Below, in pieces: positions 23,254 to 32,300 of a DNA stretch of 64,000 nucleotides. The translations under genes and the position numbers were made by a program. The stretch lies in the NCBI GenBank assembly GCA_964344565.1, contig CAYFNT010000015.1, positions 1-64,000 of the forward strand. Direction: 5' to 3'. The DNA comes from JACNKJ01 sp964344565. Its GTDB lineage: Bacteria > Krumholzibacteriota > Krumholzibacteriia > JACNKJ01. The stretch's first letter is position 1, and every line of letters begins with the position of its first letter. The notes beneath the pieces are model-generated. The model did no database searches and was not told where the DNA came from. It worked only from the letters and a program-made list of their open reading frames with translations.

Positions 23254-24255
23254 TCAACCGGTCTTTAAATGGATTTCCACCACGTCGCCGTCCTCCACAA
23301 CATGCTCGCGATCCACGGTCTGGCCGTCGAACTTGCCGGAACCCCAGATCTTCGCGGAGTCGAATTGATCGATGAAGTCGCGGTGCACCTTGCCCGCGAG
23401 ATCCAGCACCGAGGAGCCCTCCGGAAGCATGTAGGGCTCCTTCTCCTCGGCCTTCTTTCCCGGGGCTTTCGTGTAGACCCGCACCATCCTCAGCATGGAC
23501 CAGGCCGCCTCGCGGAAGTTATCGAGGCCCTCGGGCGTATTGGCGCTGCATACGATGCGGGGCAGGCCTTCACCCAGAAGTTCATCGAGGAATTCCAGGT
23601 TCACTCCGGCGTCGGGATGATCGGCCTTGTTCATGACCAGCAGGGTCGGCCGTTGATTCACGGCCTTGTCGGGATTCTCCGGATCGGGCCAGTCCACGGG
23701 GAATAGACTGCGTTCCTCGAGGCCTTCGATGATGCCCGTGATCATGTCGCAGCAATCCGGAGCCGAGAGGTCGCCGAAGATGACCAGGGCGTCGGCGCTG
23801 CGCGCCTGGTCGAGAATCCAGGAGTCCAGGGGGAAGTGGGCCACGGGAGGCGTGTCCACGAGTTCGACCTGCACGTCCTTGTATGGCATCATGCCGGGCA
23901 TCGGAAGCTGCGTGCTGTAGGGGTACTCAGCCACCTCGGCGTGGGCGTTCGTGAGACCGGCTACGATGGTACTGCGTCCGCTATTCGGCGCTCCGAGAAG
24001 CAGGATCTGCGGCGAGTCGCCCTTGTGGACGAACCAGGGGTTGTGCCCGCCACCCCCCTTCTTCTTCTGCTGCTCGATCTGTTCCTGAAGCTGGGACAGC
24101 TTCTTGCGGTGCTCCCCCCAGAGTTTGTCGGTGCCCTTGTGCCGGGGCATGATGGACATCATCTCGCGCAGATGGGCGATCTTCTCGGCCGGATCCCGGG
24201 CGGCCTTGTACTTCTCTTCGACCTTGAAGTAGGGAGGAGGAAGGTTGGTGGGCAT
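23254..24255 (-). CDS. DRG/Obg-type GTPase with TGS domain
   Basis: 333 residues from the ATG at 24255, supported by GAGGTC upstream and by the typical MPTNLPPPYFKVEEKYKAA opening; longer in-frame starts lack a ribosome site. Helical N-terminus (HLREMMSIMPRHKGTDKLWG), then the G domain: G1 GAPNSGRST, DTPPV as G3, NKAD as G4. The C-terminal TGS domain covers about 265-333 (SVLDLAGKVHRDFIDQF, GQTVDREHVVEDGDVVEIHLK). Resembles archaeal/eukaryal DRG and a bacterial subgroup; probably ribosome- or stress-associated. Confidence 0.88.
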   Translation of the reverse strand: MPTNLPPPYFKVEEKYKAARDPAEKIAHLREMMSIMPRHKGTDKLWGEHRKKLSQLQEQIEQQKKKGGGGHNPWFVHKGDSPQILLLGAPNSGRSTIVAGLTNAHAEVAEYPYSTQLPMPGMMPYKDVQVELVDTPPVAHFPLDSWILDQARSADALVIFGDLSAPDCCDMITGIIEGLEERSLFPVDWPDPENPDKAVNQRPTLLVMNKADHPDAGVNLEFLDELLGEGLPRIVCSANTPEGLDNFREAAWSMLRMVRVYTKAPGKKAEEKEPYMLPEGSSVLDLAGKVHRDFIDQFDSAKIWGSGKFDGQTVDREHVVEDGDVVEIHLKTG

Positions 24256-24481
24256 GTTGACCTCGAATGCCTGGACGTCCGGGGCCATCTTATCCGCCCG
24301 AGGTGGAGGGGTCAACGCTTCCCGGCGCCGGAGGCGCCTATCATTATTCGTGAACAACTCATTTTTCTTGTGATTATTCGGAGATGATTTCTTCTTTCCA
24401 AACTTTTTTATGGATACCCTTGATTTTTCCTAATCAGTGGATCATCCTCCTGATCTGACCGGTTTACCAGGAGGATCGACG

Positions 24482-25891
24482 ATGAGCACCGATATGAGCG
24501 CCTACACTCAGGGAGTCCACGAGCGGGTGAAGCTCGGCCAGGAAGTCATGCGCAAGCGCGCGGAGAGCGTGAAACGCATGAAGCAGTGCCGTTTCGACAC
24601 CATCTCGGTGCACGGGCTCTATGACATGGAAGAAGCCCTGGAGATGAATCAGGGATCCATCATCGAGCCGGCCTACATGTCCACCAGCCAGGGCTACCGC
24701 GACGCCGACGAGATGGAAGCGGGACTCGCCTACCTCATTCCCAACTGGTGCTACGCTCGCATCGCCAATCCCACCACCTACTACCTCGAGTGGGCCCTGG
24801 CCCTCCTCGAAGGCTATGGCAGCGAACTGGAGACCAGCGCGGTGGTGACCTCCAGCGGCATGGCGGCCATCATGAGCGCGGTGGAGCCCTTCCTGGTGAA
24901 GCTGTCGGGCGCGCCGGACGAGCCCATCAACTTCGTCTCCTCGGCCCACGTCTACGGCGGAACCTTCCAGCAGTTCAACGTGCGCCAGCCCGAGAAGGGC
25001 AGGCAGGTGCGTTGGGTGTCCGACCCCACCGACCTCTCCGCCTGGGAAGCGCAGATCGACGAACACACGCGCCTGCTCTACGCGGAACTGCCTAGCAACC
25101 CGACCATCAACTTCTGCGACATCGAAGAGCTGTCGCGCATCGCCCATCGCCACGGCATTCCTCTCATCGTGGACGCCACCGTGTCCACGCCGGCGCTCAT
25201 GCGACCCCTGGCCCACGGCGCGGACATCGTGATTCACTCGGTGTCCAAGAGCCTGACCTCCAGCGGCATGGGCGTTGGAGGCGTGATCGTCAGCAGGAAG
25301 AACTTGGTGAGCGAGAAGGTCACCGACCCGCCAGAGATGATCGCCGACTTCGCGACCTGGGTGAAGTTCCTGCCCTATCGCGACAATGGCCCCTCCATGA
25401 ATCCCATGCAGGCCCTGCTCGTGCTAAACGATCTGCGCACCCTGCGCAGCAAGATGGATCTGGTGAGCAGCGGCTCGCAGACCGTGGCCGAGTGGCTCGA
25501 GAATCATCCGAAGATCGAGCGCGTGGATTACCTTGGCCTGCCCAGCAATCCGCTGCATGAACTCGCCAAGCGCTACATGTTCCTGGTGGATTCGGACCTG
25601 GACGGCGGCCAGTTGCTCAACCGCTACGGCCACCTCATGAGCTTCCGCGTGAAGGGCGGCGGCGACGAAGCGCGCCGGATGTTCGACGGCTTCGAGATGA
25701 TCTACCGCGCCACCGACCTCGGACGCATCAAATCGGTCGCGACCATTCCCGCCATCAGCACCCATCAGCAGCAGGGCGAGGAGGCTCGGGCCATGGCCGA
25801 CGTGCCTCCGAACATGATCCGCCTGAACGTGGGCGGGGAGCATCCCGACGACATCATCGCGGACCTGGAACGCGGTCTCGCCAAGGTTTGA
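24482..25891 (+). CDS. Cys/Met-metabolism PLP-dependent enzyme (gamma-lyase/synthase family)
   Basis: 469 residues from the ATG at 24482 with AGGAGG upstream. Fold-type I PLP enzyme: YARIANPTTYYLEWALALLEG (YxRxxNPT phosphate-site motif), SSGMAAIM, SAHVYGGTFQQF, AELPSNPT, VDATVSTPALMRPLAHGADI and the PLP lysine in HSVSKSLTSSG. The family includes cystathionine gamma-synthase, methionine gamma-lyase and O-acetylhomoserine sulfhydrylase; which reaction applies cannot be told. The extra N-terminal 50 residues are longer than usual. The upstream 226-base region (24256-24481) is AT-rich around 24340-24435, but no riboswitch was recognised. Confidence 0.85.
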   Translation: MSTDMSAYTQGVHERVKLGQEVMRKRAESVKRMKQCRFDTISVHGLYDMEEALEMNQGSIIEPAYMSTSQGYRDADEMEAGLAYLIPNWCYARIANPTTYYLEWALALLEGYGSELETSAVVTSSGMAAIMSAVEPFLVKLSGAPDEPINFVSSAHVYGGTFQQFNVRQPEKGRQVRWVSDPTDLSAWEAQIDEHTRLLYAELPSNPTINFCDIEELSRIAHRHGIPLIVDATVSTPALMRPLAHGADIVIHSVSKSLTSSGMGVGGVIVSRKNLVSEKVTDPPEMIADFATWVKFLPYRDNGPSMNPMQALLVLNDLRTLRSKMDLVSSGSQTVAEWLENHPKIERVDYLGLPSNPLHELAKRYMFLVDSDLDGGQLLNRYGHLMSFRVKGGGDEARRMFDGFEMIYRATDLGRIKSVATIPAISTHQQQGEEARAMADVPPNMIRLNVGGEHPDDIIADLERGLAKV

Positions 25892-25925
25892 AGCCGCCGA
25901 GAGGCCAAGACAGGCATCCTGAAGA

Positions 25926-25955
25926 AGCCCCCGGCCGGCCCGGGGGCTTTCTCTT
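25926..25955 (+). terminator. Intrinsic terminator after the PLP enzyme gene
   Basis: AGCCCCCGG / CCGGGGGCT-type stem followed by TTTCTCTT. Confidence 0.75.
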
Positions 25956-26007
25956 ATCTTCATGATGCTCAATAACTTAGGAACCCAAAAAACAGGACAT
26001 GGCGCTC

Positions 26008-26036
26008 TTGCAATCCGCGATCCAAAAAGCTTACTT
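26008..26036 (+). promoter_or_regulatory. Possible gdhA promoter
   Basis: TTGCAA (26008-26013), 17-base spacer, TTACTT (26031-26036), about 65 bases before the start codon. The -10 is poor. Confidence 0.35.
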
Positions 26037-26102
26037 GCTCCGATGCCGGGGCGACGGCCCGGGCCAGTCACACGCGACCTTACTCAAACAAGGAGCTGCT
26101 CC

Positions 26103-27434
26103 ATGTCCGTAGAAAAGTTCATGGAAGGGGTCATCGCCAAGAACCCCGAGCAGAAGGAATTTCATCAGGCCGTCCGCGAGGTCGTGGAGTCGGTCTGGGA
26201 TTTCGTCGAGAAGAACCCCCAGTACAAGGAAGCCAAGATCCTCGAGCGCATGGTCGAGCCCGAGCGCGTCATCATGTTCCGCATTCCCTGGACCGACGAC
26301 AAGGGCGAGGTTCAGGTCAACCGCGGTTTCCGCATCGAGATGAGCAGCGCCATCGGTCCCTACAAGGGCGGACTGCGTTTCCACCCCACCGTGAATCTCG
26401 GCATCCTGAAGTTCTTGGCCTTCGAGCAGGTCTACAAGAACAGCCTCACAACCCTGCCCATGGGCGGCGGTAAGGGCGGATCCGACTTCGATCCCAAGGG
26501 CAAGAGCGACAATGAAGTGATGAGCTTCTGCCAGAGCTTCATGACCGAGCTCCAGCGCCACATCGGACCCAACACCGACGTTCCCGCCGGCGACATCGGC
26601 GTGGGCGGCCGCGAGATCGGCTTCATGTACGGACAGTACAAGCGCCTGCGCAACGAGTTCACCGGCGTCCTGACCGGCAAGGGCCTGAACTGGGGCGGCA
26701 GCCTCATTCGTCCCGAGGCCACCGGCTACGGCCAGGTCTACTTCGCCCGCGAAATGCTCGCCACCCGCGGCGACAGCTTCGAAGGCAAGACCGTCACCGT
26801 CTCCGGTTCCGGCAACGTGGCCCAGTACGCCACCGAGAAGGTCATCGAGTTCGGCGGCAAGGTCGTCACCCTGTCCGACAGCGGCGGCTACATCCACGAT
26901 CCCGAAGGCATCGACAGCGAGAAGCTGGCCTGGGTCATGGATCTGAAGAACGTGCGTCGCGGACGCATCAGCGAGTACGTGGAGAAGTGGGGCGGCACCT
27001 ACGTCGAGGGCAAGCGTCCTTGGGAAGTCAAGTGCGACATCGCCCTGCCCAGCGCCACCCAGAACGAGATCAACGCCGAAGAGGCGAAGGTGCTCGTGGA
27101 CAACGGCTGCTTCTGCGTCTCCGAGGGCGCCAACATGCCCACCGAGCCCGAAGGCATCGAGGTCTTCCTGAAAGCCAAGATCCTCTACGGTCCCGGCAAG
27201 GCCGCCAACGCCGGCGGCGTTGCGACCTCCGGTCTCGAGATGAGCCAGAACAGCATGCGTCTGAACTGGACTCGCGAGGAAGTCGACGCGAAGCTGGACA
27301 AGATCATGTGCGACATCCACGAGACCTGCGTGAAGTACGGCAAGGAAGGCGACTACATCGACTACGTGAAGGGCGCCAACATCGGCGGCTTCATCAAGGT
27401 CGCCGACGCCATGCTGGATCTGGGAGTCGTGTAA
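26103..27434 (+). CDS. gdhA: NADP-type glutamate dehydrogenase
   Basis: 443 residues, from the ATG at 26103 with GGAG upstream; the length matches the hexameric NADP-specific class (EC 1.4.1.4), interconverting glutamate and 2-oxoglutarate plus ammonia. Motifs: GGLRFHPTVNLGILKFLAFEQ, the catalytic-lysine loop PMGGGKGGSDFDPKG, DVPAGDIGVGGREIGFMYGQYKR, and the Rossmann VSGSGNVAQYA. The GGLRFHP and GGREIG forms are typical of the NADP enzyme. Monocistronic; terminator at 27481. Confidence 0.95.
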   Translation: MSVEKFMEGVIAKNPEQKEFHQAVREVVESVWDFVEKNPQYKEAKILERMVEPERVIMFRIPWTDDKGEVQVNRGFRIEMSSAIGPYKGGLRFHPTVNLGILKFLAFEQVYKNSLTTLPMGGGKGGSDFDPKGKSDNEVMSFCQSFMTELQRHIGPNTDVPAGDIGVGGREIGFMYGQYKRLRNEFTGVLTGKGLNWGGSLIRPEATGYGQVYFAREMLATRGDSFEGKTVTVSGSGNVAQYATEKVIEFGGKVVTLSDSGGYIHDPEGIDSEKLAWVMDLKNVRRGRISEYVEKWGGTYVEGKRPWEVKCDIALPSATQNEINAEEAKVLVDNGCFCVSEGANMPTEPEGIEVFLKAKILYGPGKAANAGGVATSGLEMSQNSMRLNWTREEVDAKLDKIMCDIHETCVKYGKEGDYIDYVKGANIGGFIKVADAMLDLGVV

Positions 27435-27444
27435 GAGTCACTGC

Positions 27445-27470
27445 TGGCAGGAAACTGTTGGCAGGAAACT
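27445..27470 (+). repeat. Short tandem direct repeat
   Basis: TGGCAGGAAACT occurs twice, at 27445-27456 and 27459-27470, in the 3' untranslated region of gdhA. Significance unknown. Confidence 0.6.
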
Positions 27471-27480
27471 AAGAAGCAAG

Positions 27481-27512
27481 AAACCCCCGGCCGGAAGGTC
27501 GGGGGTTTTTCC
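27481..27512 (+). terminator. Bidirectional terminator between gdhA and the BNR protein gene
   Basis: AAACCCCCG...CGGGGGTTT stem with T-runs on both strands, so it can end both convergent genes. Confidence 0.8.
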
Positions 27513-27530
27513 TTGCCGATGACGGTCGAT

Positions 27531-29183
27531 CTATCGCAGCAGCAGGGTCCTGCCGCTCGTCACCTCGCCGGCGGAATGCAGTCGCACCAGATAGACGCCG
27601 CTTCCCAATCGGCGGCCCTCCGCGTCGAGGCCGTCCCAGGAGATGGAGCCGCCCCGACCCGACAATTCGCGAACCAGGCGTCCCCGCACATCGAAGATGC
27701 GGGCGCCGACCTCGGCCTCGCTGGAAGCGCTGTAGGTGATTCGCGTGTTTTCGCGGAACGGATTGGGATGGATCCCCCCCAGCTTCAGACTCGAAGCCCA
27801 GGCGTCCGCCACGGCCGTGGCGTTTCCGATGATCGAGGTGTAGGTGTTCTGATTGCCTTCCCGCGTGTCGGTCCATACGGGATGCACCCGGGCCGCGCTG
27901 GAGGCGGCCAGGCCGATGTATTCGCCGATGAGTCCTGCCCGAACGCCGGCGTTGGGATCTGAGGACACGGTGGTCACCCGCTGGTTCTCCGACCAGGTCG
28001 CTCCTCCGTCCAGGGACTGGGTGAAGTAGAGGTCCATGAGGTAGTTGCTCGGATCGTTGCGACGATCGTAGAAGACCACGCTGATGGCGCCGTCGGGGCT
28101 CACGCAGAGCCAGGGATGGAATTGGTCCCGGCCGTTGCCGTAGGCGTCGTCGTTGAGCCGCACCGGCGCCGACCATGTGGCCGCGTTGTTGTCGGAGTAG
28201 CGGAAGAAGATGTCGCGATCGCTGGATTGCCGATCCATGTAGGCCACGTAGAAGCGTCCGTGATGCGGACCGCCGGTGATGTCGCAGTCCATGGCCGGGA
28301 AGGAGTAGGAACGGATGCCGCCGTTCAGATCCACCGAACCGGTGTAGAGGCTGGTCAGGGTGATGTCCGAACCGAAGGTCTGTCCGCCGTCGAAGGACCG
28401 GTCCAGGCGGATGGCGGGGCCGCCGTGATAGACCCAGGCGACCACCAGGGTGCCGTCGGCCCCCACCACCGGCACGGGCCACTGCACGCTGCCCTGGTCG
28501 CTGATGCGGATGGGATTCTCGAAGCTCTGTCCCCCGTCGATGGAGCGCACGTTGTAGATCTGCGTGCTGTAGAATCTCGCCCATGACACGTAGAGGTTGC
28601 CGTCGTGGGCTCCTCCCGAGCGGTCGCAGGCGATGAGCTGCTTGTCCTCGAAGACGCCGGGCACTCCATCCACCGCCGCGATGTGGGGTCCCCAGGTCAC
28701 GCCGCCGTCGGCGGATCTGGTCACGAAGAGGCCGTTGGGAGAACTGGTGTCCTCGTAGGACAGAATCGTGGCGTAGAAGTTGCCGAACCGGTCCCAGGTG
28801 ATGCCCGGATCGGAATGCCGCGTATAGTGGTGATCGGGCAGGAGGGTGTCGGTCCAGGTAAGGCCGCCGTCGAAGGAGTAGCCAACCCCCACGCGACGGT
28901 AGCCGAGCCGGAAGTCGCGCCATACGGCCACGAGGTTGTCCGGATTCAGGGGATTGATCGCCACCTGCTGCTCGTTCTGCAGCTCGGCGGTGGTGTCGCT
29001 GTTGATCTTCCAGTTGTCCCACTCGCGAAGGTAGGCGTCGTCGAGGAGCTGCATGAGGGAGTGCGGAAGCTCGGCCTGTTCGGCGAGAAGACGATCCTCG
29101 CGGGCGAAGTGGGGTTCCTCGAGGGGATCGGCGAAGGACAGGGCGGCGACGCAAAGCAGGAAGGTTAGGACGAAGCTGCGCAT
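27531..29183 (-). CDS. Exported BNR-repeat (sialidase-like) protein with FlgD-like tail
   Basis: 550 residues. Signal peptide 1-18; a six-bladed-propeller-type region with repeated Asp-box motifs SxDGGxTW (YSFDGGLTW, RSADGGVTW, RSIDGGQSF, RSFDGGQTF, QSLDGGATW). C-terminal FlgD-like tail: HPNPFRENTRITY, IFDVRGRLVRELS, WDGLDAEGRRLGSGVYLVRL, ending RTLLLR. The usual sialidase catalytic Arg triad and Tyr/Glu pair could not be identified with confidence, so enzymatic activity is uncertain; it may bind or hydrolyse glycans at the surface. AGGAGG precedes the ATG. Confidence 0.85.
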   Translation of the reverse strand: MRSFVLTFLLCVAALSFADPLEEPHFAREDRLLAEQAELPHSLMQLLDDAYLREWDNWKINSDTTAELQNEQQVAINPLNPDNLVAVWRDFRLGYRRVGVGYSFDGGLTWTDTLLPDHHYTRHSDPGITWDRFGNFYATILSYEDTSSPNGLFVTRSADGGVTWGPHIAAVDGVPGVFEDKQLIACDRSGGAHDGNLYVSWARFYSTQIYNVRSIDGGQSFENPIRISDQGSVQWPVPVVGADGTLVVAWVYHGGPAIRLDRSFDGGQTFGSDITLTSLYTGSVDLNGGIRSYSFPAMDCDITGGPHHGRFYVAYMDRQSSDRDIFFRYSDNNAATWSAPVRLNDDAYGNGRDQFHPWLCVSPDGAISVVFYDRRNDPSNYLMDLYFTQSLDGGATWSENQRVTTVSSDPNAGVRAGLIGEYIGLAASSAARVHPVWTDTREGNQNTYTSIIGNATAVADAWASSLKLGGIHPNPFRENTRITYSASSEAEVGARIFDVRGRLVRELSGRGGSISWDGLDAEGRRLGSGVYLVRLHSAGEVTSGRTLLLR

Positions 29184-29207
29184 AGGGTCCTCCTGATGAA
29201 TGGCCTC

Positions 29208-29213
29208 AGTATA
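29208..29213 (-). promoter_or_regulatory. Possible extended -10 promoter for the BNR protein gene
   Basis: Minus strand TGCTATACT (TATACT at 29208-29213), about 25 bases before the start codon, in the 45-base gap after the PEP/pyruvate-binding gene. No convincing -35. Confidence 0.4.
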
Positions 29214-29228
29214 GCAGATTCGTCGAAA

Positions 29229-32192
29229 CTAGTCTTTGGAGAGCAGCACGGCCCCGCGGCCCCGGTGTCCGTCCAGGAGAATTTCGAGGGGCTCTTTCAG
29301 GCGGATGTGAACGAGCAGGTCCGTCTTCTCCCTGGCCTCGATGGCCGCGAGGGGATCCAGGTTGACCACGCTGTCGCGCTCCCCCTCCAGCACGCTGAAG
29401 TAGGCCACCTCGTTGGAGATCATGTTGTGGAAGAAGTGGCTTCCCTGGCTGGGATTGACCTTCACGCCCTCCATCTCGGTCTCCACCACCGCCCGTGCCC
29501 AGGTGATGTCCGTCCAGGCCACGGGAATGCCCAGCCAACGATCGCGGGTACCCCAGCGGCCGGGACCGATGAGCAGGTAGGGCTTTCCTTCGTCCGCGAG
29601 TTTGCGGTTCAGGTTGCGCACCTCGAGGGCGATCTCCGGGGTCTTCTCCCGCTGGAAGACGTCCTCGCGCACCAGGACGATGTCGCGAATGCCCTCCAGG
29701 CGCCCGTTGCCCAGCGCGTGTTCGGAATAGAGCAGGAGCCGGCTCGGATCCAGTTCCGTCTTCTCCACCCGCATCTCCTCGCGCCCTACCACCAGGGGCC
29801 TGATCTGCAGCAGGGCGAACTCGGGCTCGCATTCGCCCTCGCGATCGGGATTCGCCGCGAATTCGATTTCCACGGGAGCGGCCATGCCACGGCTCCCCAG
29901 GGTCAGGACCTTCCGGAGGATGTCCGGCAGGGGATACCAGTCCGACTTGAGCACGTGGGCGAAGCTGACCAGGCGGATGCCCTCGCGGGAAATGCCGTCG
30001 TAGACGGCGTCGTTGTCGGGCATGTAGGTGGATCCGATGGGCCAGAGGGTGCCGTCGCGCTCGGCCCGATCCAGGACATCCGTGACCAGGCTGCCGTTGC
30101 CGTCGATCTGGGCGAAGGCCTCGGGTCGGGAGAGGTCCAGCATCCAGAATTCCCGCTGTGCATGTTCCAGGAAGTCCTTGGGACCGGGAAACTGCGGAAG
30201 GATCTGCGGGTGCTGAGGCGAGAACCAGAGGGATCGCTCCCCCTCCACCACGGCCTTGCCCAGACCCAGCACCACCGAGGCCGCGCCGTCCTCCGGCTCG
30301 ATGCCGTGCACGGGATAGTAGTTGTGCGACTGTCCCACGCCGCCGATGCAGGGGTAGAGCGCTTCGCCGTGCCGCCGTCCCACCACCCTCTGCAGGATCA
30401 CGGCCATCTTCTCCTCCTCGATGCGGTTGGGCGTCGAGGAGATGTAGGCCTTGGCCGCACCGAAATAGGTGGAGGCGTAGACCAGCTTGATGGCGTGGAT
30501 GAGCTGCTTGAGCCGGAGGGAATCGTCGGGGTGGTTGTTCGGCAGCATGTGGCTGACGTAGACCCCCGCGAAAGGCTGGTGCTGGGAATCCTCGAGAAGG
30601 CTCGAGGAGCGCACGGCCAGGGGGTATCCCACATTGGCCAGGAAGCTGCGCAGGTCGGCGAAGGCCTGTTCGGGCATGCGCGCCCGCAGGAAGGCCGCGG
30701 CGATGGCTTCGTCGCTCTGGTCGCTGAGGGCCGCGCCGAAGAGGTCGTTCTCCTCCATGAACTGATCGAAGACGTCGGTTCCGATGACCGCGCTCTGGGG
30801 CACGAAGACCTTCACGTCGGGGATGGAATCCTTGAAGTCGGAACGGCTGAACAGGGAGTTGATGAAGGCCAGGCCCCGGCCCTTGCCTCCGAGCGATCCC
30901 GTTCCGATGCGCATGAAGTTGCTGCTCGCGTCGTAGTGTCCTCGGCGGAAGTCGCTGATGCGGCCACTGGTGACGGCCTCGCGGTACTCGCCCAGGGTGC
31001 CGAGCAGGTAATCGCGCATGGTCTCCATGTCGTCGAACTCCGAGACCTTTCGTGGTCGCAGGCGCTGAGCCAGGGCGAACTCCGTGCGCGCCATGAACCA
31101 ATTCGAGAAATGGTTCCTCAGGGCGTGGAAACGAAGCGACTCGGCGGGCACGCGGGACAATTGCCGCGCCATGCCCATGAGGTCGTCGGCCCGTCCCACT
31201 TCCGTACCGTCGGGCAGGGTGAAGACGAAGCGGCCGAAGCCCAGATGGGTCTTCATGAAGTGCCGCAGATCGGCGAGCAGGGTCGGAGAATTCTTGTGCA
31301 GGAATCCGATGCCCAGGGCGTGGGCCTCTCGGGCTCTCGTCTCGTTGGAGGACTGCAGGAGGATGGGCAATTCGGGGTCCTGCTCCCGCACGCGGCGCGC
31401 GAATTCGACGCCCGCCTCCGGATCCTTCTCGCCCTCCCGCGCGAACTCCGCGTCGGTGATCACGCCCAGCATGGTCTTGCGGAAGGTGGAGTAGAGACGC
31501 TCGGCCTCCTCGAAGGTCTGGGCCAGGAGGATCTTCGGACGGGCCCGCATGCGAAGGAGCCTGTCGCGGATATCGATGCCCTCCACCATGAGGCCCTGGG
31601 TCTGCCGCATGAACTCCGTGTAGAGCATGGGCAGATAGGAGGAATAGAAGCGCACCGAATCCTCGATGAGCAGCAGGGTCCGCACACCGGCGGTCTCCGT
31701 GTCGGGACCGGCGTTGAGGTAGTCCTCCATGCACTTGATGATGCCCAGCAGGATGCGCACGTCGCCACGCCAGGCGAAGACCAGATCGATGCCGGGGATG
31801 TCGGTCTCGCCGTGGGTGGCCGTGATCAGCTCGCGGGTCGAATAGACCAGCAGCACCACGGGGATGTCGGGCCGCAGCTCCTTGGCGGCTTCGCCGAAGA
31901 CCTCCACCTCCATGTCGCCGAGGCGGGTCATGGTGATGACCAGATCGAAGGGCCGCTCGACGAGCCGGTCCAGGGCCTCCTCGCCCGAAGAGACGCGGGT
32001 GATGACCGGCGCGTAGCTCAGATTGAGCTCGGCGTACTCGGTCATGAGCATCTCGGTGAGATGTCCGTCCTGCTCCAGGATGAAGGAGTCGTAGAGACTC
32101 GAAACCAGCAGGATGTCCCGAATTCTGAAGGGCATGAGCCGTTCGAATTGGGAAACGCCAACCCCGTCCTCGAATGTTTCCATTGATGCCAT
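29229..32192 (-). CDS. PEP/pyruvate-binding (ATP-grasp) protein with two N-terminal receiver-like domains
   Basis: 987 residues from the ATG at 32192, with GGGAGG 5 bases upstream; the upstream in-frame ATG has none. Domains: receiver-like 1, about 20-140 (DLVITMTRLGDM, Asp near 82); receiver-like 2, about 160-320 (VRTLLLIEDSVRFYSSYL, GVITDAEF, ILLQSS, FLHKNS); PPDK/PEP-synthase N-terminal ATP-grasp, about 425-805 (GSLGGKGRGLAFINSL, YPLAVRSSSLLEDSQHQPFAG, MAVILQRVVG, LGLGKAVVEG, FALLQIRPLV); C-terminal 180 residues unique (LIGPGRWGTRDRWLGIPV). The swivelling phosphohistidine domain and PEP-binding TIM barrel of true PEP synthases are absent, so it cannot run the whole reaction alone. It may phosphorylate an unknown acceptor under receiver control. 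Divergent from a cytidylate-kinase-like gene. Confidence 0.85.
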   Translation of the reverse strand: MASMETFEDGVGVSQFERLMPFRIRDILLVSSLYDSFILEQDGHLTEMLMTEYAELNLSYAPVITRVSSGEEALDRLVERPFDLVITMTRLGDMEVEVFGEAAKELRPDIPVVLLVYSTRELITATHGETDIPGIDLVFAWRGDVRILLGIIKCMEDYLNAGPDTETAGVRTLLLIEDSVRFYSSYLPMLYTEFMRQTQGLMVEGIDIRDRLLRMRARPKILLAQTFEEAERLYSTFRKTMLGVITDAEFAREGEKDPEAGVEFARRVREQDPELPILLQSSNETRAREAHALGIGFLHKNSPTLLADLRHFMKTHLGFGRFVFTLPDGTEVGRADDLMGMARQLSRVPAESLRFHALRNHFSNWFMARTEFALAQRLRPRKVSEFDDMETMRDYLLGTLGEYREAVTSGRISDFRRGHYDASSNFMRIGTGSLGGKGRGLAFINSLFSRSDFKDSIPDVKVFVPQSAVIGTDVFDQFMEENDLFGAALSDQSDEAIAAAFLRARMPEQAFADLRSFLANVGYPLAVRSSSLLEDSQHQPFAGVYVSHMLPNNHPDDSLRLKQLIHAIKLVYASTYFGAAKAYISSTPNRIEEEKMAVILQRVVGRRHGEALYPCIGGVGQSHNYYPVHGIEPEDGAASVVLGLGKAVVEGERSLWFSPQHPQILPQFPGPKDFLEHAQREFWMLDLSRPEAFAQIDGNGSLVTDVLDRAERDGTLWPIGSTYMPDNDAVYDGISREGIRLVSFAHVLKSDWYPLPDILRKVLTLGSRGMAAPVEIEFAANPDREGECEPEFALLQIRPLVVGREEMRVEKTELDPSRLLLYSEHALGNGRLEGIRDIVLVREDVFQREKTPEIALEVRNLNRKLADEGKPYLLIGPGRWGTRDRWLGIPVAWTDITWARAVVETEMEGVKVNPSQGSHFFHNMISNEVAYFSVLEGERDSVVNLDPLAAIEAREKTDLLVHIRLKEPLEILLDGHRGRGAVLLSKD

Positions 32193-32230
32193 TTGGCCTC
32201 CCGGCGAAATCCTAGCGCAGGCTCCGTCTG

Positions 32231-32280
32231 CAATAAAGGCCAAAGGCATGACTTGCCAAGACCTTGAAGCGCTCTAGAAT
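32231..32280. promoter_or_regulatory. Overlapping divergent promoters
   Basis: Plus strand: TTGCCA (32253-32258), 16-base spacer, TAGAAT (32275-32280). Minus strand: TTGGCA (32254-32259), 17-base spacer, TTATTG (32231-32236). The two -35 boxes overlap, so the divergent genes may be coordinately or competitively expressed. Confidence 0.5.
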
Positions 32281-32300
32281 GGAAATGAAAGGAGGTTGGG

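Noticed and set aside
24340..24481. SAM or other riboswitch upstream of the Cys/Met-metabolism PLP enzyme
   Set aside because: The region is AT-rich, but no conserved SAM aptamer blocks were seen.
29229..29760. His in QGSHFFHN near the C-terminus as the phosphohistidine of a PEP synthase
   Set aside because: The surrounding sequence does not match the GGxxSHAAI-type swivel-domain motif and lies after, not within, such a domain.
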